This document shows positions 51,201 through 58,424 of a stretch of 64,000 nucleotides of DNA, piece after piece. The stretch lies in assembly GCA_016213735.1 (NCBI GenBank), contig JACQZU010000014.1:429500-493499 (forward strand), read 5' to 3'. The first letter of the stretch is position 1; the number at the start of each line of letters is the position of its first letter. The translations under genes and the position numbers were made by a program. Source of the stretch: Acidobacteriota bacterium. Its GTDB lineage: Bacteria; Acidobacteriota; Holophagae; Holophagales; Holophagaceae. Under the pieces are notes generated by a model. That model had not been told where the DNA came from. It made no database searches and was given only the letters and a program-made list of their open reading frames with translations.

Positions 51201-52228
51201 CGGGGATGCGGGTGGGCCGGGACTGCGAGATCAGCACGATCCTGGACGTGGTGCCCGAACTGGTGGAGATCGGCGACGAATGTTTCTTCGCCGACGGCAT
51301 CTACCTGGGGGGCCCCCGGGTCCACCGGGGCACGGTGCGCCTGGCGCCCCTGCGCATCCAGCGCGGCACCTTCTTCGGCAACCACGCCGTGGTCCCCGCG
51401 GGCCAGACCCTGCCCCCGGACGTGCTCATCGGCGTCTCCACCCTGGCAGCGGGCCTGGAACCCCGGGCCGGCACCTCCTGGTTCGGCCTGCCCCCCTTCG
51501 AGCTGCCCCGCCGGGAGGTGGTGGCCTGCGACCGCCGCCTCACCTTCGACCCTTCGCCCATCCGCTACTGGAACCGCGTCCTCTGGGAGCTGGCCCGCTT
51601 CCTCCTGCCCGTCCCCCTCTTCTTCGCGGCGGCGGTGTGGGCCCGGAGCGCCCTGGCCTTCGAGGCGAAGCTGCCGCCGCCCGCTTTCTACCTGGGCTTC
51701 CTGCCCCTCGCCAGCCTGGGCACCGCCGCCGCCCTGGTGCTGGCGGTGGTCCTGCTCAAGTGGATCCTCATCGGCCGGGTGAAGGAGGGGACCCATCCGC
51801 TGTGGTCCTGCTGGTGCAGCCGGTGGGACTTCCTCTACGTGGCCTGGGGACTCTACGCCCGGGCCACGCTCTCCTTCCTCGAGGGCAGCCTCCTCCTCTC
51901 CTGGGTCCTGCGCGCCCTGGGCATGCGAATCGGGAGCCGCGTGCTCCTGGGCCCCGGCTTCGCCCAGGTGGTGGACCCCGACATGCTGGCCCTGGAGGAC
52001 GGCTGCACCGTGAACGCCCTCTTCCAGGCCCACACCTTCGAGGACCGGGTCCTGAAGATCGCCCCGGTGCGGATCCACCCCGGGGCCAGCGTGGGCCCGG
52101 GGACCGTGGTGCTCTACGGGGCGGAGATCGGGGCGGGGGCCCGGGTGGGGGCCAACGGCGTCGTCATGAAGCGCGAGCACCTGCTGCCCGGGCACCACTA
52201 CGAGGGCTGCCCCACCGTGCCCGTGTGA
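48284..52228 (+). CDS. Pls/PosA-type NRPS-like synthetase
   Basis: A 1314-residue single-module enzyme. The adenylation domain (residues 1-510) has A3 LIYTSGTTGRPKG (about 163), A5 NGYGPTECTV, A7 YRTGDLAH, A8 LRGYRIELEAVE and A10 Lys495 in GGKLDRRALP. A carrier domain carries the phosphopantetheine Ser550 in GGDSLSAA. The rest (about 610-1314) has alternating membrane helices (three to four pairs) and left-handed beta-helix transferase segments (GARIGEGVHLHRGVHF, GAEIGAGARVGANGVV), the TIGR02353-type terminal domain of epsilon-poly-L-lysine synthetase-like proteins. No condensation or thioesterase domain is present. GTG start. No tailoring or phosphopantetheinyl transferase genes lie adjacent. 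The likely product is a homopolymer or a modified amino acid. Confidence 0.9.
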   Translation: MDDPLPPEPSQLHAFFRRAVERWPEEVALEIPPGQDRPARLRLSYRELDDRSARLAARLPAPGPESLVGILLPRSSEHLFAAQLAVLSRGAAFVCLDPALPDAQIATVLQDALPLSLVCDEAGAARAAGAGWKTPLLRADLDADPGASADAPHQASPPGELAYLIYTSGTTGRPKGVEIRQSAIAQLVASDLEAFGLGPGDRVAQGSSPSYDSAVEETWLALASGATLVVMDDEAVRLGPDLVAWLRGERITVFCPPPTLLRSAHCADPESALPELRLLYVGGEALTRDVSDRWGRGRRLENGYGPTECTVTCLRGTILPGEEIHIGTPVPGARAWVLDENLDPLPDGSPGELCLGGAGLARGYRGQPALTAEKFPVHPVLGRLYRTGDLAHREPSGKFVCHGRLDAQVKLRGYRIELEAVETRLAECPGVREAACAVQGQGLRTFLAAFLVPEDPASPPDPEQLRLTLSRLLPAYMVPARFAFLEGLPTSIGGKLDRRALPPLEAPRDPGGRGPSNPVEARILQAVEAVLQHPGAGVDQDFFTDLGGDSLSAAMAVSLLREDPATASLSVRDFYEARTPEAIARRIHSEESPKAPPARGGGPGVRPFAVTLVQGLCLLAGLGLAAPLAYFLAVRLLPLLLERLPFGVMLALSPLMLLGGTALYSLGTLLLTWAAKRLLLGRYRAGRQPAWGSFYLRHWVVLQAARLVPWRLLEGTPFQIFTLRALGARIGEGVHLHRGVHFNQGGWDLLEIGDEASLGQDASVRLVDFEEGEIVLGPVRIGAGATLEVRASLAPDTEMGEGSYLEALAALPAGGAIPAGEAWAGVPARPVGPAPPRPVLDREEGPLGPLAFGLGLLVARAATGVALALPLGVLAAGAAWLQGLDAAALKRWLLQAELDGVGLLGMALLVLLSGPPTLALAALLARALGPVRAGVIPRWSLGYLRVWLKTGLLQSAGEALSGTLFWPLWLRAAGMRVGRDCEISTILDVVPELVEIGDECFFADGIYLGGPRVHRGTVRLAPLRIQRGTFFGNHAVVPAGQTLPPDVLIGVSTLAAGLEPRAGTSWFGLPPFELPRREVVACDRRLTFDPSPIRYWNRVLWELARFLLPVPLFFAAAVWARSALAFEAKLPPPAFYLGFLPLASLGTAAALVLAVVLLKWILIGRVKEGTHPLWSCWCSRWDFLYVAWGLYARATLSFLEGSLLLSWVLRALGMRIGSRVLLGPGFAQVVDPDMLALEDGCTVNALFQAHTFEDRVLKIAPVRIHPGASVGPGTVVLYGAEIGAGARVGANGVVMKREHLLPGHHYEGCPTVPV

Positions 52229-52249
52229 TGCGACTGGGCGTTCCAAAAA

Positions 52250-52345
52250 CCCAGCGCCAAGACGCCAGGAAAAGGAAATCCAATACCCATGCCGTTCTTG
52301 GCGTGCTTGGCGTCTTGGCGGTGAGGATTGCCTTTTCGGGGCATT
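52250..52345. repeat. inverted repeat after the NRPS-like gene
   Basis: CGCCAAGACGCCA (52255-52267) pairs perfectly with TGGCGTCTTGGCG (52308-52320), 40 nt apart. The motif CTTGGCGTCTTGGCGG resembles short interspersed repeats common in many bacterial genomes. The pieces between and after it are A-rich and T-rich. Confidence 0.75.
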
Positions 52346-52373
52346 GAACGCCCCCGGGTCCGGGTCCCCGGCC

Positions 52374-52724
52374 TCAGGGGCGCAGGATCTTGTCCAGGGC
52401 CCTGCCCTTGGCGAGTTCGTCCACGAGCTTGTCGAGGTACCGGACCTTCTGGGTGAGGGGATCCTGGATATCCTCCACGCGAACGCCGCAGACGACCCCC
52501 GTGATCCGGGAACTGTGGGGGTGGATCCGGGGAGCCTGGTCGAAGAAGGCCTGGAAATCGATGGCCTCGCGCGTGTGCCGGGCGAGCTGGTCCCGGGAAT
52601 AGCCCGTCAGCCAGCAGATGACGGTGTCCAGCTCCTCCCGGGTCCGCCCCTTCCGCTCGGCCTTCTGCAGGTAGAGGGGATAGACGCGGGTGAAGAGCAG
52701 CCGGGAGATCTCGCGGGCGGGCAT
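52374..52724 (-). CDS. DUF2200 domain protein
   Basis: A 116-residue protein of DUF2200 type (SRLLFTRVYPLYLQKAERKGRT, EELDTVICWLTGYSRDQL, GVVCGVRVEDIQDPLTQKVRYLDKLVDELAKGR). These proteins occur mainly in single copy and have no known activity. The ATG at 52724 follows GGAGG. It is the first of a long series of same-strand accessory genes. Confidence 0.9.
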   Translation of the reverse strand: MPAREISRLLFTRVYPLYLQKAERKGRTREELDTVICWLTGYSRDQLARHTREAIDFQAFFDQAPRIHPHSSRITGVVCGVRVEDIQDPLTQKVRYLDKLVDELAKGRALDKILRP

Positions 52725-52768
52725 CGCAACCTCCTTCGAGGGGTGGGGTCGTTCCGGGCTTCGGCGGG

Positions 52769-53215
52769 TCACGGTCCTTCCAGGGCCGCCTTCAGGTCCT
52801 GGAGGTCCTGCAGGATGGCCTTCCGGATCACGCCCTTGAACAGGAACAGGGGGGCCGCCTTGATTCGGGCCCCCAGGCCCCGGGGCCGGGTTTCGTGGGA
52901 GCTGGTCAGGGTCAGCGCGCCTTCGCCCTCCGAAATCCGCAGGGTGGTCAGGAAGACCATTCCGCCCTCTTCCGCCCGGGTCGCGTAGGAGGTGTTCTCC
53001 ACGGCCTCCGTGATCCACTTCTCCACGGTGGCCGGCTTGCCGAACAGCTCCCGGGTCTCCCGCCACCGCAGCCCCACGAGGCCCTGCGGGGGCTTTTCCA
53101 CGACCTGGATGTCCTGGATTCCGCGGATGAATTTCGCGGCGTTCTCGAGGTCGGTGATGAGGGCCCAGAGCGCCCCCCTGGATCCGTGGATGGTCACCTG
53201 CCCTTCGACGAGCAT
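52769..53215 (-). CDS. SRPBCC family protein
   Basis: A 148-residue START/Bet v1-like protein with a large hydrophobic ligand cavity by family expectation. Visible segments are VEGQVTIHGSRGALWALITDLENAAKFIRGIQ, WRETRELFGK and HETRPRGLGARIKAAPLFLFKGVIRKAILQDLQ. It resembles polyketide-cyclase or SRPBCC lipid-binding proteins. The ligand is unknown. It lies 44 bp from the DUF2200 gene. Confidence 0.85.
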   Translation of the reverse strand: MLVEGQVTIHGSRGALWALITDLENAAKFIRGIQDIQVVEKPPQGLVGLRWRETRELFGKPATVEKWITEAVENTSYATRAEEGGMVFLTTLRISEGEGALTLTSSHETRPRGLGARIKAAPLFLFKGVIRKAILQDLQDLKAALEGP

Positions 53216-53282
53216 GGCCCTGCCCCCTGGGTTCGGGTGATGATACCGGGCCGGAGGGGAGCTTCGGTTCCGGACCCCGGGG

Positions 53283-53813
53283 TCAGAGCCAGCGGCGGAC
53301 CCTCCGGCAGTACCGGGCGTAGTCCTCCCCGAAGGTCCGGGCGAGAAAGGCCTCCTCCCGGCGGACCACCAGACGGTCCAGCGTCAGGAGCAGCGCCGGA
53401 AAAAGGGAGAGGGCCCAGGCGTTGTCCAGCACGAGGGTCAGGCCCAGGAAGAGGAGGGCGTTGGTGAGGAAGAGGGGGTTGCGGGAGAAACGGTAGGGAC
53501 CGCCCGTGAGGAGGGTCCGCACCTTCCGGCCATAGTCGGCGCTGGTGGCGCCCTTCCTGAAGGTCCAGAAGGACCAGGCCGCCAGGGCGAAGGCCGCGGT
53601 GAAGACGAACCAGGGCAGGATGGGCAGCCATCGGTCCGGCAGGGGGATCGGGATGGGGGCGATCCGGGCCAGGGCCCAGGCGGCGCCCACGAACAGGCCC
53701 AGGACCAGGCCCGGGTGGAAGGGCACCTTGAGCGTGGACGGGGCCTCGCCGGGGCGGGAAGGGGGGACCCCCCCGTCCGGGGAATCGGGTTCGACGATCC
53801 TTGGCCTGCTCAT
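53283..53813 (-). CDS. isoprenylcysteine carboxyl methyltransferase-like protein
   Basis: A 176-residue membrane protein with three to four helices and the ICMT/PEMT C-terminal pattern TGGPYRFSRNPLFLTNALLFLG, then REEAFLARTFGEDYARYCRRVRRW. Family members methylate lipids or small molecules using SAM, or are called NnrU/steroid reductase-like. The precise substrate is not deducible. The N-terminal 30 residues are polar and probably cytoplasmic. Confidence 0.85.
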   Translation of the reverse strand: MSRPRIVEPDSPDGGVPPSRPGEAPSTLKVPFHPGLVLGLFVGAAWALARIAPIPIPLPDRWLPILPWFVFTAAFALAAWSFWTFRKGATSADYGRKVRTLLTGGPYRFSRNPLFLTNALLFLGLTLVLDNAWALSLFPALLLTLDRLVVRREEAFLARTFGEDYARYCRRVRRWL

Positions 53814-53842
53814 TCCGGTCCCCCAAGGCGTCGGGTCTGGGT

Positions 53843-54157
53843 TCAGTCCGATTCGATCCGGATGTCGTAGTGCTGCGACCGCAGGTCAAAGCGGGAAAGG
53901 AGCTCCCGTGCCTTGGGGGGGACCACACAGGCCTCGTAGTCCTCCCCGGCGAACTCCCGGACCGATTCGATGGACTCGAACCTCATGATGGTCACGAATT
54001 CCACTTCCTCCGCCTGCTCCCGGCGCAGGAGCTGGATGTCCCGGAATCCGCGGATCCCCCGGCCCTTGATGCCGGCGAAGATCTCCTCCCGGAGCAGGGA
54101 CTCGTAGGCGTCCGCCCGGTCCCGGGGGGTCCAGCCGTGCCAGATGCGGGAAATCAT
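53843..54157 (-). CDS. antibiotic biosynthesis monooxygenase-like (ABM) protein
   Basis: A 104-residue dimeric alpha/beta-barrel-type protein (ISRIWHGWTPRDRADAYESLLREEIFAGI, GFRDIQLLRRE, EVEFVTIMRFESIESVREFAGEDYEACVVPPKAREL). The family includes quinol and haem-degrading monooxygenases, but many members are non-catalytic. The start ATG at 54157 has a strong AGGAGG-type ribosome binding site 8 bp upstream. It is preceded by the EthD-type gene. Confidence 0.8.
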   Translation of the reverse strand: MISRIWHGWTPRDRADAYESLLREEIFAGIKGRGIRGFRDIQLLRREQAEEVEFVTIMRFESIESVREFAGEDYEACVVPPKARELLSRFDLRSQHYDIRIESD

Positions 54158-54225
54158 GGAGATCACCTCCTGGGGTCGGGCGGAAGGGTGCCCCCAAGGT
54201 GCGGATGGGGCGCGGTCGACCTCCC

Positions 54226-54549
54226 TCACCTTGACAGGAGCACCTCATTGATTTGAATGACCGGCTCGAGGTCGGTGTAGTTCGGCAGGTCGCCCTGCAA
54301 CTCGGCCGCGTGGGGCATGAAGGCCTCGAGAAAGGCCTCCGCTGAAACGAAATGGAAGTGGCACAGGGCGGTGTAGGCCGGGGGGGAACCGGGAAGGGCC
54401 CCGCCGGCGCCGCGTTCCACCGAGACGCCCCGGAAGCCGGGGTGCGCGCTCAGCAGTTCGATGGACCGGGGCATGTGGCGTTCGACGTAGTAGGGAAAGT
54501 CGAACCGGGATCCATCTCGGTGGGGATACAGGATGCTGATGCTGATCAT
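54226..54549 (-). CDS. EthD family protein
   Basis: A 107-residue EthD domain protein (ISISILYPHRDGSRFDFPYYVERHMPRSIELLS..., YTALCHFHFVSAEAFLEAF). EthD proteins accompany ether-degrading cytochrome P450s, but most are orphan dimeric ferredoxin-fold proteins. The conserved YYxxxH motif is present (YYVERH). It is in the same direction as the ABM gene, 68 bp away. Confidence 0.88.
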   Translation of the reverse strand: MISISILYPHRDGSRFDFPYYVERHMPRSIELLSAHPGFRGVSVERGAGGALPGSPPAYTALCHFHFVSAEAFLEAFMPHAAELQGDLPNYTDLEPVIQINEVLLSR

Positions 54550-54613
54550 GAAACCTCCATCGAGGTGGGGTTGGGGGAGGGCCCCGCGGCCGCGCGGGGG
54601 AGGGCCCCGGAGA

Positions 54614-55786
54614 TCATTTGGAGGCCCCGGGTGCCTCTTGGAGGCGGCCCTTCATCTTCCGGGCCTGCCCGGCAAAGTAGGAAAGGTTGGGATGGGCGAA
54701 CCGGGTGGCCAGGCTGAGGGCCTGCTCGGAGGCCTGAACGGCCTCCTTCCACCGACCCGCCTTCGCGAAGCCGTCGGCCAGGCCGTCCCAGGCGTTGGCC
54801 GAGTTCGGATGGGCATCCACGTTTCGCCTGAAGAGGTCCAGCGCCGCCGGGACCTTCCCCTGGGAGAGGGCGTCGTAGGCGAAGTCGTTGACCACGCCCT
54901 CGGGAACGTCGAAGGGCCAGCCGACGGTCTTCGACACGTCCCGGAAATGTTGCTCCGCGTAGGAGAACCCCCTGCTCATCAGGTCGGGATGAAAGCGGTA
55001 CCCGGAATACAGGTGGCGAAGGGCGTCGATCTGCCCCAGCAGGGGCATGCAGGAATGGGTTTCATCCGGGAAGGCCTGGGCGAACCAGCGAAAGCCCTGG
55101 GGGGACCTGGTCTTGAGCACCTGGACCAGGCGCTCGAAGTCCGCCAGGGCCTGCCCCGCGTCATCGGACCGGGCGACATAGAGGAATGCCTTCAGGCTTC
55201 GCGTCGATTCGAAGGCCTTCTCGAGGGACCGCGCGGGCAGGTTGTGGTCCCAGTCGAGGCTTGGACTCAGCGCGACATAGGCGCGGAAGAGCGACGGCTC
55301 GGCGCTCAGGCAGAACAGCACGAACTGGCCGCCCGCCGAATGGCCCGAGAGCACCCGGAACCCGTCGGTCCGGTAGGCCCGCTCGATGGCCGGAATGAAT
55401 TCCGTGGCGAGGAAGCGCTTGAAGGGGCCGGCGCCCCCGCCGCCCTGCCACGCCTCGGGCCAGTCCGTCTGGGTGAAGTCCCTGATCCTGACCGTGCTGT
55501 CGAGTCCCACCACGACCATCTCCGGGATCTCCCCGTGCGCCGCGAGGTAGCTGGCCGAAACCGCCGTGTGGAGGAATTCCCTCTCTCCATCGAGCAGGTA
55601 GAGGACCGGATACCGGCGGTCCTGGGCCCAGGCGTAGCTCTCGGGCAGATGCACCCGGTAGCTTCGCTCCTCGTTCAGGACCGAGGAGTGGATCCGGTGG
55701 GTCTGGCCGACGACCACCTGGGCCCCCGCCCCGGGGGCCCCCAGGATCGCCAGGAGCATAGAAAGCCCGACCATTCGAAGGTTCAC
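54614..55786 (-). CDS. secreted esterase-D-type hydrolase with C-terminal TPR
   Basis: About 390 residues. It has a signal peptide (MVGLSMLLAILGAPGAGA), an esterase-like alpha/beta hydrolase domain with the nucleophile in GHSAGGQF, LSPSLDWDH and the His in DETHSCMP, then a tail with TPR-like helices (GKVPAALDLFRRNVDAHPNSANAWDGLADGFAKAGRWKEAVQ). The architecture matches Fes/IroE-like esterases (putative esterase family). GTG at 55786 is preferred since AGGTGA precedes it; ATG 55774 is an alternative. The substrate is probably an ester such as a siderophore, but this is not shown. Confidence 0.88.
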   Translation of the reverse strand: MNLRMVGLSMLLAILGAPGAGAQVVVGQTHRIHSSVLNEERSYRVHLPESYAWAQDRRYPVLYLLDGEREFLHTAVSASYLAAHGEIPEMVVVGLDSTVRIRDFTQTDWPEAWQGGGGAGPFKRFLATEFIPAIERAYRTDGFRVLSGHSAGGQFVLFCLSAEPSLFRAYVALSPSLDWDHNLPARSLEKAFESTRSLKAFLYVARSDDAGQALADFERLVQVLKTRSPQGFRWFAQAFPDETHSCMPLLGQIDALRHLYSGYRFHPDLMSRGFSYAEQHFRDVSKTVGWPFDVPEGVVNDFAYDALSQGKVPAALDLFRRNVDAHPNSANAWDGLADGFAKAGRWKEAVQASEQALSLATRFAHPNLSYFAGQARKMKGRLQEAPGASK

Positions 55787-55834
55787 GGTCACCTCACCAG
55801 GGGAGAGCCACACGGACGGCCGACCCGGAGGGAT

Positions 55835-56248
55835 TCAGGACGCCGCGATGAGAAAGAAGGCGAGGGAGAGGAGGAGGCACAAGGGCGAGAACAGCCAAGT
55901 ATCCCATGTCGCGAAGGGGGTCCCCCGCACGCGCTTGAAGAAGCCCACCAGCTTGAACTCTCCCAGGGCCCGGAGGAAGAAGGCCGACCCCATCACGATG
56001 GCCGCCCAGTGGGCCGGGGACCCGGGGAAGGACGAGAAGAGGCGGAAACCCCGCAGGATGGCGACGCAGGCGGCCCCGGCCAGGGCCAGCCCCACCGCCA
56101 CGGTGGCGGGGCGCGAGGGGGTGAAGGCCCGCCGGCCGTTCACCTCCGGGACGGCCTGCCGCATCCCCCAGGTGCCTCCGGCGGCCCAGTAGAAATGGAG
56201 GCCGGCCAGCAAGGTCAAGGCCGACGCGAGGAGGGCGGGGACGATCAT
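55835..56248 (-). CDS. DUF3995 family membrane protein
   Basis: A 137-residue protein with four membrane helices (ALLASALTLLAGLHFYWAAGG, VAVGLALAGAACVAIL, HWAAIVMGSAFFLRALG, LFSPLCLLLSLAFFLIA). The pattern HFYWAAGGxWG and ALGEFKLVGFFKR is characteristic of DUF3995, a small family with no known function. The ATG at 56248 is chosen; longer frames are low-complexity. It is part of the minus-strand accessory run. Confidence 0.85.
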   Translation of the reverse strand: MIVPALLASALTLLAGLHFYWAAGGTWGMRQAVPEVNGRRAFTPSRPATVAVGLALAGAACVAILRGFRLFSSFPGSPAHWAAIVMGSAFFLRALGEFKLVGFFKRVRGTPFATWDTWLFSPLCLLLSLAFFLIAAS

Positions 56249-56288
56249 GGATCGCGGTCCGGGTGGATCCCAGGCTCCGGAGCGGGCC

Positions 56289-56882
56289 CTAGAGGCCCTT
56301 GAGCAGGGACCGGAGGGCCGGGCCGCTCCCCGCCAGGGGGAAGCGGGCCTTGAGGACGGTGGAGGGATTCCGGCCATCGACGATGGCCACCTCCAGGGTC
56401 TCGGCCCCCTCGAGCACCTGGTTCAGGACCTGGCGCACCGGCCCGGTCTTCTGGCGCGTCCGTTGGTTGGAGGCGAAGACGAATCCGTCCTCCACCTCCG
56501 CGCTCAGCCACCCGCCCAGGCGCAGGGAATGCACGGAGGGCTTCCCGGCGCGGGTCACGGTGAGCCGCATCAGCCCTTTGGCCCCCGCCGGGGCCCCGGG
56601 CCCTTCAAAGAACCCGAAGTCGAAGCCCTTGAGGGGCGTGATCGGGGCCACGGTGAATTCCAGGGCCAGCACCCCCGCGGCGCCCGGGCTGTCCTGGGTG
56701 CAGGTGAACTGCAGCCGCGTGGTGCACTTCGCCCCCATCACCGTGGCCTCCTGTTGGATGGACGCCTTCCGGAGACCCGAGGGGCCCGCCTGGATGCCCC
56801 ACCCGGACTGGGCCGGGAGAAAGGTCGGGGGCGCGAGCGCCATCAGGAGCGCGAATCCTTGACGGGTGAACCGGAGCAGCAC
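56289..56882 (-). CDS. secreted protein of unknown function
   Basis: A 197-residue protein with a signal peptide (FALLMALAPPTFLPAQ). The mature part is beta-rich (TTRLQFTCTQDSPGAAGVLALEFTV, LMRLTVTRAGKPSVHSLRLGGWLSAEVEDGFVF, LEVAIVDGRNPSTVLKARFPL). No family is recognised. Two cysteines (KCTTRLQFTC) could form a disulphide. It is 40 bp upstream of the DUF3995 gene. Confidence 0.65.
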   Translation of the reverse strand: MLLRFTRQGFALLMALAPPTFLPAQSGWGIQAGPSGLRKASIQQEATVMGAKCTTRLQFTCTQDSPGAAGVLALEFTVAPITPLKGFDFGFFEGPGAPAGAKGLMRLTVTRAGKPSVHSLRLGGWLSAEVEDGFVFASNQRTRQKTGPVRQVLNQVLEGAETLEVAIVDGRNPSTVLKARFPLAGSGPALRSLLKGL

Positions 56883-57073
56883 GGGGAGCCTCGGGGTTTC
56901 AGGGTGGGGTGAGGGGGGACGAAGCGATCGGGGATCTGGGCGGAGGGCTGGGACCGGGGTCCCGGGGAAGGCCCGGTCCGGCGGTGTCGAGAAGACATTG
57001 GATCAACCATCCGGTTCCCACCAGGAAAAAAGGAAACGGTTTCAATCCAGAACGCCGGAGCCCTCCCAGGCCC

Positions 57074-57502
57074 CTAGGTGGGTCTGAACCGCTGGTTCTC
57101 CGCCGCCGCGGCCCGGACCAGGGCCTTGAAGGCCTTGGCATCCAGGGATTGGCCTTCCCGGAGGTCGATGGCCCGCCGGGTGCCCCCATCCAGGGAGGCG
57201 TTGAAGAGGCCGTGGGGATCCTCCAGGAAGGCCCCTCGCGCGAAGGTCAGTTTGACGGCCTGCTTGTAGGATTCTCCCGTGCACAGGATCCCCCCGCAGG
57301 ACCAGGTGGGCACGCCCAGGGGGTTGGTGGGCTTGATCCACTTGCAGTCCTCCTCGACGGCCGGGACGGCTTCGTGGATGAGGCGGCGGACCTCCGCCAG
57401 CGTGTCCGCGCGCCAGCCGCCGATGGACTGGATCTTCTCGTCCACCCGGGACGAGGCGGGGGAGGGGTTCCCGGGTCCACCGGCCTTGGGTTTCATCGCC
57501 AT
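57074..57502 (-). CDS. DUF1801 domain protein
   Basis: A 142-residue protein of the YdhG/DUF1801 type (LAEVRRLIHEAVPAVEEDCKWIKP, GVPTWSCGGILCTGESYKQAVKLTFARG, LFNASLDGGTRRAIDLREGQSLDAKAFKALV). The function of the family is unknown, although the fold is similar to the frataxin/YdhG group. The ATG at 57502 follows a GGAGGAT ribosome binding site. It is separated from its neighbours by 170-190 bp on both sides, so it may be its own unit. Confidence 0.88.
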   Translation of the reverse strand: MAMKPKAGGPGNPSPASSRVDEKIQSIGGWRADTLAEVRRLIHEAVPAVEEDCKWIKPTNPLGVPTWSCGGILCTGESYKQAVKLTFARGAFLEDPHGLFNASLDGGTRRAIDLREGQSLDAKAFKALVRAAAAENQRFRPT

Positions 57503-57670
57503 GGGACATCCTCCACCATTCCGGGCGGCCCGGGGAGGGTCAGGCCCGGGAGAAGAAGGCCGGGGGCTGGACCGGCCCCGCCGCGGGGCCACGGGATCCG
57601 GGAGCACGGAGGACCCCCGCGCCCGTCCGGAAAGGTCCCCGCGGTGCGGCGTCCGGGTGGAGGAGACACC

Positions 57671-58273
57671 CTAGGCCTCCGGGGCCTTGGTCGAGGCATG
57701 GAGAATGCTCGCGATGGCGGCCAGCGACAGCCCGATGCAGACGACCATGAGGATCCCCAGGGCCGGGGCCCCCACCCCCTGGGCGAGGTGGAACAGGTCG
57801 GCCCTCCTCCCCTGGGCGAAGGCGAGGGTCTCGCACACGAAATCGAAGGCGGGCCTGAGGCAGAGGATCATCAGCAGGAGGCCCGCGACAAAAGGCGTTT
57901 CAGGGGGCCTCCGGCGCAGCAGGGAATGGCCCACCCCCAGGGAGACGGCGTCCAGGATGTAGGGGGAGGCGGTCATGATCCATGACTGCCAGGTCGAGGA
58001 CAGCCCCACCGGCGTGATCCACGCCTGACCGAATTCCCCTCGCCAGAACCGGGGGATCCATTGGATGTCCACGACCCTTCCCCCGACCAGGTAGGTCCCG
58101 GCCACGTGGCTCAATTCGTGGGTGGGCGCGTAGGTCAGGTACCACAGCAGGGGCAGGACGAGGAGGCTCGGAAGCGTTCTGCGGAGGGGCCAGGGGCCCT
58201 TCAGGTACAGGAAGAGGAGGGGGCCGACGATCACCACCAGGATTTCGAGCGTGATCAGCAGGCGGTCGTTCAT
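57671..58273 (-). CDS. membrane protein with HExxH motif, M50-like
   Basis: A 200-residue protein with about six helices. APTHELSHVAGTYLVGG places HExxH within or next to a helix, as in site-2-protease-type (M50) peptidases. The second M50 motif (LDG or NxxPxxxLDG) is not clearly present; SPYILDAVSLGVGH is the closest segment. It may be a degenerate or divergent intramembrane metalloprotease, or a membrane protein with another metal role. The ATG at 58273 is preferred by position. Confidence 0.65.
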   Translation of the reverse strand: MNDRLLITLEILVVIVGPLLFLYLKGPWPLRRTLPSLLVLPLLWYLTYAPTHELSHVAGTYLVGGRVVDIQWIPRFWRGEFGQAWITPVGLSSTWQSWIMTASPYILDAVSLGVGHSLLRRRPPETPFVAGLLLMILCLRPAFDFVCETLAFAQGRRADLFHLAQGVGAPALGILMVVCIGLSLAAIASILHASTKAPEA

Positions 58274-58347
58274 GGCTCCCGATGTCCGGGCGGAAGGGAA
58301 TGCAACCTGAGGTTTGAACCCGGTGGCGAGGGGGGCCCGCCCGCCGC

Positions 58348-58392
58348 GACGCCGGGTGGGACGCCGGGTGGGACGCCCGGTGGGACGGTCGG
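58348..58392. repeat. 12-bp tandem repeat
   Basis: The unit GACGCCGGGTGG occurs three times with one substitution (the third is GACGCCCGGTGG), followed by a partial fourth (GACGGTCGG). It lies upstream of the M50-like gene and downstream of the epoxide hydrolase gene. There are too few repeats, and no spacers, for a CRISPR. Confidence 0.8.
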
Positions 58393-58424
58393 GGTCATCC
58401 CCCGCGGGGCCCCTGGGCAAGGCA

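Noticed and set aside
48125..52246. Very long minus-strand open frame (about 1370 codons) opposite the NRPS-like gene
   Set aside because: It is the shadow of a high-GC gene: composition is P/G/A/R/Q-rich without domains, while the plus frame has all adenylation and carrier motifs.
58348..58392. CRISPR-like short repeats
   Set aside because: Units are 12 bp, contiguous and only three to four in number, with no spacers.
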